Under the pieces are notes generated by a model. The model saw only the letters and a list, made by a program, of their open reading frames with translations. It ran no database searches and was not told the origin of the DNA. From Haematobia irritans (taxonomy: Eukaryota; Arthropoda; Insecta; Diptera; Muscidae), in assembly GCF_050003625.1 (NCBI RefSeq), contig NC_134400.1, positions 190,989,726 to 191,053,725 of the forward strand: a stretch of 64,000 nucleotides of DNA, given 5' to 3'. Position 1 is the first letter of the stretch. The number at the start of each line of letters is the position of its first letter. The translations under genes were made by a program, and so were the position numbers. Positions 43,687 through 55,507 of this stretch are shown one piece after another.

Positions 43687-43811
43687 GTGGACATCCGTCC
43701 TATGACAAGCCCATGTTAAATTCATCGCTTCTGTGCCAATTTTGTACCACTTCCGGATCTAAACAGAACATTTTCACTACCTTTTTGGCGACGTTTGTTT
43801 TTTGCTGGGTA
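43687..43811. mobile_element. TACCCAGCAAA MITE, copy 3 (3' end only)
   Basis: Matches the last ~125 bp of the MITE at 5175 (GGACATCCGTCCTATGACAA, CCACTTCCGGATCTAA) and ends TTTGCTGGGTA. The left part is replaced by a GGTGTTTGGT-rich degenerate stretch (43545-43680). Confidence 0.75.
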
Positions 43812-43870
43812 GTGCATAAAGTTCGGTCGGACCGAATTTTAAATACCCACCACCACGGATGGCAAACAAG
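43812..43870 (+). repeat. 5' signature of a further DINE-like family
   Basis: AAGTTCGGTCGGACCGAATT is a 7+7 palindrome around one base, followed by ATACCCACCACCACGGATGG. This parallels the 5' signature of family A (TTCGGCCAGGCCGAA then TACCCTCCACCATGGATTG). No 153-bp units follow, so it is a truncated start or a solitary remnant. DNA from 43871 to 44642 shows nothing else I can assign; a CCGGGAAA-rich patch lies at 44238-44360. Confidence 0.5.
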
Positions 43871-44642
43871 AATTTTCATTGAAAAAATCTTCTTGAAACG
43901 GGTTAATAATCTTATGGTTGCGTATAAGAAATTGTAAAAAAAAATGCATATTACCGGATATACAGTAAATGTTCGATATTTAAGGATTGAGTTATGGACA
44001 TTTGCGGTCATAAATTTAATAGAAAGAATTTCAGACTTGTTTTCGGAGTAAATTCTCAAACATTAAAAAATATCGCACATTCTTAGTTTGCGCTTCCAAT
44101 ACTTTATCTTCGAAGGGAACTATGTTGGATAATAAAAACGAATTTTGACAATAAAAATGTATTTTTCTTTGTTAGACCGGGGACTTATCAGCCAACCTGT
44201 TAAAATATTGTGAAGATATCAGAAATACCGCACTTATTTCCCGGGAAAGCAGGACCGAAGATATGGCAATATTCCAGAAATCTCCGGAATCCCGTTCCCC
44301 AAAAAAAACCCTAATCACTACCTTATTGTGAAGATTTCTTGGAAATTTCCGGGAAAGGGAATGTTTGGGAATTTAGATTGGAATAAAAGATGCAACATAC
44401 TCTAAATTAATTGCAAAATATGTAGGACACTCTTATAGATTTTGGGAGCTGAAAACCCTCTAAATAAATGTTATCCCTTTAAATTTCCACAAAACGCCAC
44501 GGTGGCTCATTGACCTATATAATCACGTTTAGTTATTTAAATTGTTGATACATACTTAAGATAAGGAAAATTTCATTGGACTGTGGAAAATTTCGAGAAA
44601 AAAATAATAAAGATTAACTACAAACAAATATTTGTTTAACTA

Positions 44643-44888
44643 CACAAAAAAAAAATATTTTTTTTGTCTTCAATCACGTAATTAATCGATCCAAATAATT
44701 TTTAATTGAAATGTCTTCAATCACAGAAATGATAGTATCAATTAAAATTGATGCTATTAATTATTGCGATTGATTTTTGTTTCAATTAAAAACAAAAATG
44801 TTGAATCAATTAAATTTTTAATTGAATATTTTTAAAACTCAATTAAGATTTTAATTGGAATAATGTTCGTGAATTTTTTTTCTGTGTG
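44643..44888. mobile_element. AT-rich MITE with CACA(A/G)AAAAAAAAT ends, copy 1
   Basis: ACACAAAAAAAAAATATT at the left and AATTTTTTTTCTGTGTGC at the right form an inverted repeat; the interior is rich in CAATTAA/TTAATTG self-complementary phrases, such as AATTAAATTTTTAATTGAAT. It is related to 54113-54345. Noncoding. Family unknown. Confidence 0.55.
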
Positions 44889-45724
44889 CATTTTTCCCTT
44901 ATTAGATTAAGCCAAGAATATCGCTGTGGTTGTCTGCTTTTTTTTGTTGTTTTTGGTTTCTCACCTTTTCCACCGCTTTAGGGTCTCGCATACTCGTAAT
45001 GTTGCCTACACGCAAACAAACACACAGGGGCACACCGACTTATAGGCTTCCATGCATGCTGTGAGAATTGTGGTGAAAAACAAACTTTTTGTGTAAAATT
45101 TCTATGGTCTGAAAGTTGGCAGTGCAAACTAACAACAAAAACAACAACGAAAACTTTACATGCCAATGACAACTTTTCTCGGATTTTTTGCTCCCTCTCT
45201 ATACTCTCGTTTAGTTTTTTTTGTCATTCTTAAATAGTGTTACAAACAAAAAAACCAAGAAAATGAAATGGTAAAATATTTCACCTCATGTCCCTTGGGA
45301 AATGATAAATTTCAGAGTTTAGTAGGAATTACACAAAAAACAAATGGCTATGCAAGAGCAAAAAAAACACACACACACACACACAAAAGAGCTCCATCAC
45401 AAACCCATACAGACTGAAGAACTTTGTATTTTATGTACAAAGAATTTTCTTTGGAATTGAAGTAAATAAGTTTTATTGGTAATTTCTATTGGGGAGGTTT
45501 ATGCTGTTCTACTTTTCTATTGTTTCGCAATTTCTTTTGCTCGACCATTTAGAACTTTAATGTAATTTTAATGGAATCACTTGTATGTTCTTAGATTTGC
45601 CTTAATTGGACACTTACTTGACAACATAATCGTAAATGTTTGTTTGTTTGCAGCTTAGGCAAGTAAGTAAAACAAATACGGGACTTTACACCTACAAAAA
45701 AGATGCACAATAATTTTGAAAATT
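44889..45724. other. Unassigned DNA with (CA)n
   Basis: Contains (AC)n at about 45368-45384 and several poly-T/poly-A runs. Looks like ordinary noncoding fly DNA; no domain in any frame. Confidence 0.5.
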
Positions 45725-48630
45725 TTTTTTTATAAAAATTAAATTTTGACAAAATTTTCCATGGAAATAAAATTTTTACAAAATTTTCTATAGAAATAAA
45801 ATTTTGACAAAATTTTCCAAAGAAATAAAATTTTGACAAAATTTTCTATAGAAATAAAATTTTGACAAAATTTTCTATAGAAATAAAATTTTGACAACAC
45901 TTTCTATAGAAATAAAATTTTGAGAAAATTTTCTAAAGAAATAAAATTTTGAAAAAAAAATCTATAGAACTACATTTTTGACAAAATTTTCCATAGAAAT
46001 AAAATTTTGACAAAATTTTCTATAGAAATAAAATTTGACAAAATTTGCTATAGAAATAAAATTTAAAGAAAATTTTCTATATAAATAAAATTTTAAGAAA
46101 ATTTTCTATAGAAATAAAATTTTTAGAAATTTTACGGTATAAATAAAATTTTGACACAATTTTCTATAGAACTAAATTTTTGAAAAAATTTTCTATAGAA
46201 CTAAATTTTTGACAAAATTTTTTATAGAAATAAAAATTTGACAAAATTTTCTATAGAAATAAAATTTTGAGAAAATTTTCTATAGAAATAAAATTTTGAG
46301 AAAATTTTCTATAGAAATAAAATTTTGAGAAAATTTTCTATAGAAATAAAATTTTGAGAAAAATTTTCTAAAGAAATAAAATTTTGACAAAATTTTCAAT
46401 AGAAATAAAATTTTGACAAAAATTTCTATAGAAATAAAATTTTGACAAAAATTTCTATAGAAATAAAATTTTGACAAAATTTTCTATAGAACTAAATTTT
46501 TTACAAAATTTTCTATAGAAATAAAATTTTGAGAAAATTTTCTATAGAACTAAATTTCTTACAAAATTTTCTATAGAAATAAAATTTTGAGAAAATTTTC
46601 TAAAGAAATAAAATTTTGAAAGAAAAGTCTATAGAACTACATTTTTGACAAAATTTTCTATAGAAATAAAATTTTGACAAAATTTTCTATAGAAATAAAA
46701 TTTTGACAAAATTTTCTATAGAAATAAAATTTTGACAAAATTTTCTATAGAAATAAAATTTGACAAAATTTTCTATAGAAAAAAAATTTAAAGAAAATTT
46801 TCTATATAAATAAAATTTTAAGAAAATTTTCTATAGAAATAAAATTTTTAGAAATTTTTCGGTATAAATAAAATTTTGACACAATTTTCTATAGAACTAA
46901 ATTTTTGACACAATTTTCTATAGAACTAAATTTTTAAAAAATTTTCTATAGAACTAAATTTTTGACAAAATTTTTTATAGAAATAAAATTTTGACAAAAT
47001 TTTCTATAGAAATAAAATTTTGAGAAAATTTTCTATAGAAATAAAATTTTGAGAAAATTTTCTATAGAAATAAAATTTTGAGAAAAATTTTCTAAAGAAA
47101 TACAATTTTGACAACATTTTCAATAGAACTAAATTTTTGATAAAATTTTCTGTAGAAATAAAATTTTGACAAAATTTTCTATAGAAATAAAATGTTGAAC
47201 AAATTTTCAATAGAAATCAAATTTTGAGGACATTTTCTATAGAAATAAAATTTTGACAAAATTTTCTATAGAAATAAAATTTTTACAAAATTTTCTATAG
47301 AAATAAAATTTTGACAACATTTGCTATAGAAATAAAATTTTGAGAAAATTTTCTATAGAAATAAAATTTTGACAAAATTTTCTATAGAAACAATATTGTG
47401 AGAAAATTTTCTATAGAAATACAATTTTGAGAAAATTTTCTATAGAAATAAAATGTTGAAAAAATTTCTATAGAAATAAAATTTTGAGAGAATTTTCTAT
47501 AGAAATAAAATTTTGAGAAAATTTTCTACAGAAATAAAATTTTGACAAAATTTTCTATAGAACTAAATTTTTGACAAAATTTTCTATAGAAATAAAATTT
47601 TGGCAAAATCTTCTAAGGATATAAAATGTTGACAAAATTTTCTATAGAAATAAAATTTTGACAAAATTTTCTATAGAAATAAAATTTTGACAAAATTTTC
47701 TATACAAGTAAAATTTTGACAAAATTTTCTACAGATATAAAATGTTGACAAAATTTTCTATAGAAATAAAATTTTGACAAAATTTTCTATAGAAATAAAA
47801 TTTTGACAAAATTTTCTATAGAAATAACATTTTGACAAAATTTTCTATAGAAATAAAATTTTGAGAAAATTTTCTATAGAAATAAAATTTTGACAAAATT
47901 TTCTATAGAAATAACATTTTGACAAAATTTTCTATAGAAATAACATTTTGACAAAATTTTCTATAGAAATAACATTTTGACAAAATTGTCTATAGAAATA
48001 AAATTTTGACAAAATTTTCTATAGAAATAAAATTTTGACAAAATTTTCTATAGAAATAACATTTTGACAAAATTTTCTATAGAAATAACATTTTGACAAA
48101 ATTTTCTATAGAAATAACATTTTGAGGAAATTTTCTATAGAAATACAATTTTGACAAAATTGTCTATAGAAATAAAATTTTGACAAAATTTTTTATAGAA
48201 ATACAATTTTGACAAAATTTTCTATAGACATAAAATTTTGACAAAATTTTCTATAGAAATAAAATGTTGACAAAATTTTCTATAAAACTAAAATTTTGAG
48301 ATAATTTTCTATAGAAATAAAATGTTGAAAAATGTTTCTATAGAAAAAAAATGTTGACAAAATTTTCTATAGAAATAAAATTTTGACAGAATTTTCTATA
48401 GAAATAAAATTTTGACAAAATTTTCTATAGAAATAAAATTTTGAAAAATATTTTCTATAGAAATAATTTTTTGACAAAATTTTCTATAAAAATAAAATTT
48501 TGACAAAATTTTCTATAGAAATAAAATTTTGACAAATTTCTCTATAGAAATAAAATTTTGACAAAATTTTCTATAGAAATAAAATTTTTAGAAAATTTTC
48601 GATATAAATAAAATTTTGACAATTGTCGAT
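45725..48630 (-). repeat. 29-bp AT-rich tandem repeat, array IV
   Basis: About 100 units in the reverse orientation (TTTTGACAAAATTTTCTATA, then GAAATAAAA). Stretches near 45890-46140 and 46590-46870 share the same unusual variants (AAAAATCTATAGAACTACAT, AAATTTAAAGAAAATTT, GGTATAAATAAAATTT), showing a block duplication of about 0.7 kb. Confidence 0.95.
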
Positions 48631-49624
48631 TGAGAAAAATACGAAAAGACTTTTAAGATTAGTCATCAATAAAAAAGGTATTTCTTTTCCAATCTGACAT
48701 ATAGCCAATTATGAATTCCATTTAATTCTAAAATTCGCTTATCAATGTCTATGGCAACATTGTTGATTTTCTTTTCCATAACATTAACCTTTATGGAAAT
48801 ATGTTTACCTTGTAACTGGTATGAAAAATAGAAGATTTGTTGGAAACTTTCTTTTTAACTTTTTATAAAGAATATACATATACTCATTGCCTCCAATAAT
48901 TTTTTTTGAAGGATTTGCTTCTTATATGTAAATGAGTTGAAATGTTTCTTCTTATCTTTCTTGTCACCAAATTACGCTAGTGTTCTTGCATTTTGGGCTT
49001 ATTTTATGGTTATTTCACAGTATATCATTAAGTACTTAGCGGAGTACATAACTTCACCAACAGCACCCGCTTTATCCCTAATAAAAGGCGTAAAATCTCA
49101 AAATTAATTTCAAAAGTTTTTCCATTATGGTGGTTTCGTTTTGTGTTTGTGTTTTTTTTTTCAATGAGCTTCGAAGATGTTTTCGAAGTTGTCAACGACA
49201 TTAGCATGTGAAAAAGAAATATGTATATGATGTCTAAATTTCTCTGAAACAAAAAATTATTTCCAGGGCCAATTGAGAAGGTTGTGTTTTATTTGGAATA
49301 CCAGTAGTCTCAGTAATTAAGAAAAAGGTGTTTTAGATTTTGGCATAAATTACTTTCAATCAAAGAAAGAAGTGACAAATGGCTGCTGTTGGAAAAAGGA
49401 AATTATTTTTATGTGAAGTTCAAGGCTTTAATTATGTTAGTCAGGATTATCCAAATTGGGTCAAATTGAAGGCTTAATTATTACCTTAATCATAATTATG
49501 TGTTTGAATGAAATCTACGCATTTCATTCAATAATTTCTTGCCATTGTAAAAGGAAATTTTAGTATGATATTCTTTTAAAAGACCTCTTGGCATAAAACT
49601 GAGACAGTAGCTTTTCATGAGGTT
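48631..49624. other. Low-repeat island between arrays IV and V
   Basis: About 1 kb of more complex AT-rich sequence without recognisable coding content; the last ~140 bp (from 49486) recur at 51401. Confidence 0.5.
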
Positions 49625-51545
49625 TTCAAAGAAATAAAATTGACAAAATTTTTTATAGAAATAAAATTTTGACAAAATTTTCTATAGAAATAAAATGATG
49701 ATAAAATTTTCTATAGCAATAAAATTTTGACAAAATTTTCTATAGCAATAAAATTTTGACAAAATTTTCTATAGAAGTACAATTTTGACAAAATTTTCTA
49801 TAAAAATAAAATTTTTACAAAATTTTCTATAGAAATAAAATTTTGACAAAATTTTCAAAAGAAATAAAATTTTGACCAAATTTTCAATAGAAATAAAATT
49901 TTGGAAAACATTTTCTGTAGAAATAAACAAAATACATTTTCTATAGAATTAAAATTTTACAAATTTTTCTATAGATATAAAACTTTGACAAAATTTTCTA
50001 TAGAAATAAAATTTTGACAAAATTGTCTATAGAAATAAAATGTCGACAAAATTTTCTATAGAAATAAAATTTTGACAAAATTTTCTATAGAAATAAAATA
50101 TTGACAAATTTCTCTATAGAATTAAAAATTTGACAAAATTTTCTATAGAAATAATATTTTGACAAATTTCTCTATAGAAATAAAATTTTGACAAAGCTTT
50201 CTATAAAAATAACATTTTGAAAAACGTTTTCTGGAGAAATAAAATTTTGACAAAATTTTCTATAGAAATAAAACTTTGACAAAATTTTCTATAGAAATAA
50301 AATTTTGACAAAATTTTCCACAGAACTAAAATTTTGACAAAATTTTCTATAGAAATAAAACGTTGACAAAATTTTCTATAGAAATAAAATTTTGACAAAA
50401 TTTTCTATAAAAATAAAACTTTGACAAAATTTTCTATAGAAATAAAATTTTGACAAAATTTTCCACAGAAATAAAATTTTGACAAAATTTTCTATACAAC
50501 AACATAAAATGTTGAAGAAAAATTTTCTGTAAAAATAAATAAAATACATTTTCTATAGAAATACAATTTTGACAAAATTTCTAAAATATTCTATAGAAAT
50601 AAAATTTTGACAAAAATTTCTATAGAAATAAAATGTTGACAAAATTTTCTATAGAAATAAAATGTTGACAAAGTTTTCTATAGAAATAAAATTTTTGCAA
50701 AATTTTCTATAGAAATAAAATTTTGACAAATTTCTCTATAGAAATAAAATTTCCATAGAATTTTCTATAGAAATAGAATGATGACAAAATTTTCTATAGC
50801 AATAAAATTCGGACAAAATTTTCTATAGAAATAAAATTTTGACAAAACTTTTTATAAAAATAAAATTTTTACAAAATTTTCTATAGAAATAAAATTTTGA
50901 CAAATTTCTCTATAGAAATAAAATTTTCACAGAATTTTCTAAAGAAATAGAATGATGACAAAATTTTCTGTAGCAATAAAATTCGGACAAAATTTTCTAC
51001 AGAAATAAAATTTTGACAAATCTTTTTATAAAAATAAAATTTTTAAAAAAATTTTCTATAGCAATAAAATTTTGACAAAATTTTCTATAGACATAAAATG
51101 TTGAAGAAAAATTTTCTGTAAAAATAAATAAAATACATTTTCTATAGAAATACAATTTTGACAAAATTTCTACAATATTCTATAGAAATAAAATTTTGAC
51201 AAAAATTTCTATAGAAATAAAATTTTGACAAAATTTTCTATAGAAATAAAATGTTGACAAAGTTTTCTATAGAAATAAAATTTTGACAAAAGTTTCTACA
51301 GAAATAAAATTTTGACAAAATTTTCTATAGAAATAAAAATTTTACAAAATTTGTTATAGAAATAAAATTTTGACAAAATTTTCTATTCTATTTCTATTTC
51401 TTAATCATAATTATGTGTTTGAGTGAAATCTACGCATTTCATTCAATAACTTCTTGCCATTGTAAAAGAAAATTTTAGTATGATATTCTTTGTAAAGACC
51501 TCTTGGCATAACATTGAGACAGTAGCTTTTCATGAGGCCTTTTGA
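49486..51545. repeat. Segmental tandem duplication flanks (offset 1,915 bp)
   Basis: The non-array sequence TTAATCATAATTATGTGTTT ... GACAGTAGCTTTTCATGAGG occurs at about 49486-49625 and again at 51401-51540 with a few differences, bracketing array V. So a unit of array plus unique flank was duplicated in tandem. Confidence 0.85.
49625..51390 (-). repeat. 29-bp AT-rich tandem repeat, array V
   Basis: Reverse-oriented units. Internal higher-order copies: AGAATGATGACAAAATTTTC at 50775 and 50949, 174 bp (six units) apart; ATAAAATGTTGAAGAAAAAT at 50504 and 51093, 589 bp apart. These show expansion by unequal exchange in blocks. Confidence 0.93.
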
Positions 51546-52245
51546 CAAAATTTTTCAAAGAAATAAAATTTTGACACAATTTTTTATAGAAATAAAATTT
51601 TGACTAAATTTTCCATAGAAATAAAATGTTGACAAAAGTTTCTATAGAAATAAGATGTTGACTAAATTTTCTATAGAAATAAAATTTTGACAAAATTTTT
51701 TTATAGAAATAAAATTTTGACAAAATTTTCTATAGAAATAAAATTTTGACAAAATTTTCTATAGAAATAAAATTTTGACAAAATTTTCTATAGAAATAAA
51801 ATTTTGACAAAATTTTCTATAGAAATAAAATTTTAACAAAATTTTCTATAGAAATACAATTTTGACAAAATTTTCTATAGAAATAAAATTTTAACAAAAT
51901 TTTCTATAGAAATAAAACTTTGACAAAATTTTCTATAGAAATACAATTTTGACAAAATTTTCTATAAAAATAAAATTTTGGCACAATTTTCTATAGAAAT
52001 AAAATTTTGACAAATTTCTCTATAGAAATAAAAGTTTGACAAAATTTTCTATAGAAATAAAATGATGACAAAATTTTCTATATCAATACAATTTTGACAA
52101 AATTTTCTATAGAAATAAAATTTTGACAAAATCTTGTACAGAAATAAAAGTTTGACAAAACTGTTTATAGATATAAAAATTTGACAAAATTTTCTATCAT
52201 AAATAAAAATCGAACAAAATTTTCTATCATAAATAAAAGTTTGAA
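51541..52245 (-). repeat. 29-bp AT-rich tandem repeat, array VI
   Basis: About 24 reverse-oriented units, rather homogeneous at 51720-51900, ending against a mariner relic. Confidence 0.93.
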
Positions 52246-52254
52246 AAACTTTTG

Positions 52255-52665
52255 ACCGCAGGACAGGCAATTCTGAGTGGTCCCCATCCATTAAATTACC
52301 AGTGTTCTTCCAAAAAATCAGGAAAACCAAACGCTGAACATAGATCACTCTTCAACACGACAATGCAAGCTCTCACATATTGGCTCAAAACTATTGCATT
52401 TTTCAGCACTCATAACAGCGATATGATGGGTATCCCGCTGTATAGACTCGCCATGACTTGACACCTAATGATTTCTATTTATTTCCATACGTAAAAAATA
52501 AAATGAGAGGTCCACGTTTTTCGATACTTAAAAGAAGCGGTTGATGCGTGTAGAATGCATGGTTTGGAGCTACCTCAATTAAAGTAGCAAACGTGCTTCG
52601 ACAATTGGTTCAAACGCATGGAAATTGTATAGATCTTAATATGGAATATTTGGAAAAATAATAAA
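52255..52665 (+). pseudogene. Mariner transposase relic, C-terminal
   Basis: Read with frame changes: LFNTTMQAL/HDNA-like start, then LTPNDFYLFPYVKNKMRG, a phrase typical of mariner around the last catalytic aspartate, then FSILKEAVDA and CFDNWFKRMEIV of the C-terminal part. The usual HPPYSPDLAPND block is damaged. Multiple stops. It belongs to a different mariner subgroup from the fragment at 3759. The element ends were not found. Confidence 0.75.
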
Positions 52666-53855
52666 GCTTTTTCCGATGATTAATATTTTTTTTGTTCTCT
52701 AATTCCGAAATATAAAAGGCAACCCTCGTAATCCCAATACTGAAGTTAAAAAAATTGCGAAATCGTGTTTATTGTAGACCTATATCAAAACATAGAGTGG
52801 CACCTGCAGCATATCTATGTAGCGATCTACAAAAGAACACTAGAATTCAAATTGAAGTAGATTGGATAACAAATAGTGTCATTCAAAGGTTGATTTATGT
52901 GAAATATTTGTGTTATTCACTCTCTCTCTCACACACATACAAATACACACAACCAGAAATGTACTCCTCCTTAAGGTATTGAGGCAATTGTATTCACTGT
53001 TATTATCACATCTTTAAATCTGGTGTTAAGGGCTTTGGTGGGGGCTGGGGGCGAGCGATTTTTTCGGAAGGAAAAACAATGGAGGATAAAAGATTTTAAG
53101 TAAGACGGTATTGGCACAATTGTTCTGTTTCGTCCATACACACAAACACTCACCGACACCCAAACACACCAACCAAACGAGTGATTCAGTCCCACATATT
53201 TTCTCACCCATTTCTCTTGTGTTTTCTAAGGCCTTATAGGGGGGGGCAGAATAAACAAAAAAGTTCTCTTTGAACACAATAGCAAAAGCAGTGATGTTAG
53301 CAGCCCACCATCCATGAGTATTTGAGGTTGAGAGAGAGAGACAATGGTGACGAACAGAGGCTAATACAGAAGAAGATATAAATATTTTTGGTGAATTCTA
53401 ATGCTTACGCTTGATTTCCATTTTCATTCATTCATACCATAGAAATGGGGGGTGGGAAATGGGAAAAATGAAAAGTGAATTTTATAGATTACCCACATTA
53501 ATGAAAGGATATAAAGAGAACAAGGAAGAGGAGGGCGAACAAGAGAAACCAGCAAAGGTCTTTAGACAGACAAAGGACTATTTTTTTTTTTGCCCTTTAT
53601 TTAAAATCATGTGAATCTTTTCGTATTCTCTTGCATATTGGCCTTCCCCTTTCTCCATTGCAGACCAAGTGCTGGGCATTCAGGGTTTATGTAAATTTAT
53701 TACTAAGACTTTGTGAATGCTTATTTGAGGTTGATTTTTAAAAGAGTTTTATAGCTTAGATAAGAAAACGTTTAAACAAATTCCTAGTTGTACGAAGGGC
53801 TGGAAAGGGAGATGAAATGTAACTAATTGCCTCTAAAAAGCATACGATTTTATTC
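52666..53855. other. Noncoding, simple-repeat-containing DNA
   Basis: Includes CT/CA tracts (52919-52951, 53139-53170), a G-rich stretch around 53038-53056 and a poly-T at 53581-53592. Open frames here are compositional. No element recognised. Confidence 0.5.
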
Positions 53856-53863
53856 AGTGATGG

Positions 53864-53947
53864 TTAGGTTAAGGTTAGGTTAAAGTGGCAGCCCGATTAA
53901 GATTCAGGCTCACTTAGACTATTCAGTCCATTGTGATACCACATTAA
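53864..53947 (-). mobile_element. Extremely truncated LINE insertion (84 bp, 3' tail only)
   Basis: Contains only the reversed LINE 3' end: TTAGGTTAAGGTTAGG, TGGCAGCCCGATTAAG and GTGATACCACATTAA, flanked by AGTGATGG at 53856-53863 and 53948-53955. The AGATTCAGGCTCAC wording matches the LINE version of the tail, not the SINE version, so it is LINE-derived. Confidence 0.85.
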
Positions 53948-54112
53948 AGTGATGGTCATGCTTATTTCTTCGGTAGATAAATCAGAAGACAAAAGAACAA
54001 TTCATTGAATTTAATTGGTGGCCTACCGGATTATCTGTTGTAAATTCAATTAAATGTGGTTGCCCTTATAGGTATGGAGCTAGGTTTAAGAGGATAGAGA
54101 GGGGTATACACA

Positions 54113-54345
54113 GACAAAAAAAAAATCAAAATATTTATTATTACACTTTTATTAGAATTTAAAAAAGTTCTTTAGTTAAAACAAAAAATAATTTGTTCGG
54201 CTAATGTTTTAATTGATTGTAATTGGTCAATCTTCAATCAATGTCATTTCCGTGATCGAAGAAATGTAAATCACAAAATAATTGCTCCAATTGGTTCGAC
54301 TCAATTAATTTCGTTATTGAAAACAACAAATATGTTCAAAATAAT
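54113..54345. mobile_element. AT-rich CACAGA(A)n MITE, copy 2 (3'-truncated)
   Basis: Starts CACAGACAAAAAAAAAATCA and carries AATTGATTGTAATTGGTCAA and CAATCAATGTCATTTC phrases like the copy at 44643. It runs into the 29-bp array without a right terminal repeat. Confidence 0.45.
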
Positions 54346-54830
54346 TTCATTGCTATAGAAAATTTTGTCAAAATTTCATTTAGAACATTTTGTCAAAAGT
54401 TTATTTCTATAGAAAATTTTATCAAAATTGTATTTCTATAGAAAATTTTGTCAAAACTTCATTTAGAAAATTTTGTAAAAATTTTATTTCTATAGAAAAT
54501 TTCGTCACAATTTTTTTTCTATAGAAAATTTTCTCAAAATTTTATTTCTATAGAAAATTTGGCCAAAATTTTAAATTTTGTCAACATTTTATTTCTATAC
54601 AAAAATTTTGTCAACATTTTATTTCTACAGATTTTTTTTTGAACATTTTTTGAAAATTTTATTTCTATAGAAAAATTTTTGAAAAGTTCATTTCTATAGA
54701 ATATTTTGTCAAAAGTTTATTTCTATAGAAAATCTTGTCAAAAGTTTATTTCGTGTTTTGTTTTTTATTGTGGGTTTGTACTTCGATCAGCCAAAATTTT
54801 AAATTTTGTCAAAATTTTATTTCACAAATC
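54345..54830 (+). repeat. 29-bp AT-rich repeat, array VII
   Basis: About 15 plus-oriented diverged units, broken near 54755-54790. The following DNA to 55060 is unassigned. Confidence 0.85.
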
Positions 54831-55059
54831 GATATTTTAACATGTTAAAAATGGACAATGCAATTGACCAATTCAGCCCATATTCTAGTCAAACCTAACT
54901 TTTACATTACCGTGAAATTTCACCTGTATAAATACACCTTAAATGGCCTGAAATCCAGTACTTCGTTTTTCGTTGTTCAATTGAAAACCCTAATGGAATA
55001 TAATTTGTCGAAATATTTCTTTAGTTAGAAAGATGTGAAGTGCTTTTCAAATTTTGTTT

Positions 55060-55166
55060 CGCCGGAGTCGAGCAAAATTTCTGACTCCAAAATTTTCGTA
55101 GGAGCCGACTCCAGCAAAATCTTCAGACTCCGACTCCAAGACTTCGGCTCCGACTCCGACTCCACA
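55060..55166. repeat. Degenerate GACTCC hexamer repeat
   Basis: GGAGTCGAGC, GACTCCAAAA, GAGCCGACTCC, GACTCCGACTCC and CTCCGACTCCGACTCC phrases at 55065-55165, a short GC-richer hexamer array joined to the next 29-bp block. Confidence 0.7.
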
Positions 55167-55507
55167 GAAATTTTATTTCTATAGAAAATTTTGTCAAAAT
55201 TTTATTTCTAAAGAAAATTTCTTGCTACAGAAAATTTTGTCAACATTTTATTTCTACAGAATTTTTTTTGAAAATTTTATTTCTATAGATTTTTTTTTCA
55301 AAATTTTATTTCTATATAAAAATTTTGTCAAAAGATTTATTTTTATAGACAAATTTGTCAAAATTTTATTTCCATAGAAAATTTTGTCAAAATTTTATTT
55401 CTACAGAAAATTTTGTCAAAATTTTATTTCTATAGAAAATTTTAATAAAAGTTTTTTTATATAGAGAATGTTGTCAAAAGTTCATTTCTTTAGAAAATTT
55501 TGTCAAA
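55167..55507 (+). repeat. 29-bp AT-rich repeat, array VIII
   Basis: About 11 plus-oriented units directly left of the second ribozyme unit; the last TTTTGTCAAAATAAA merges into the CAAAATAAACCCAGCC start of that unit. Confidence 0.88.
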
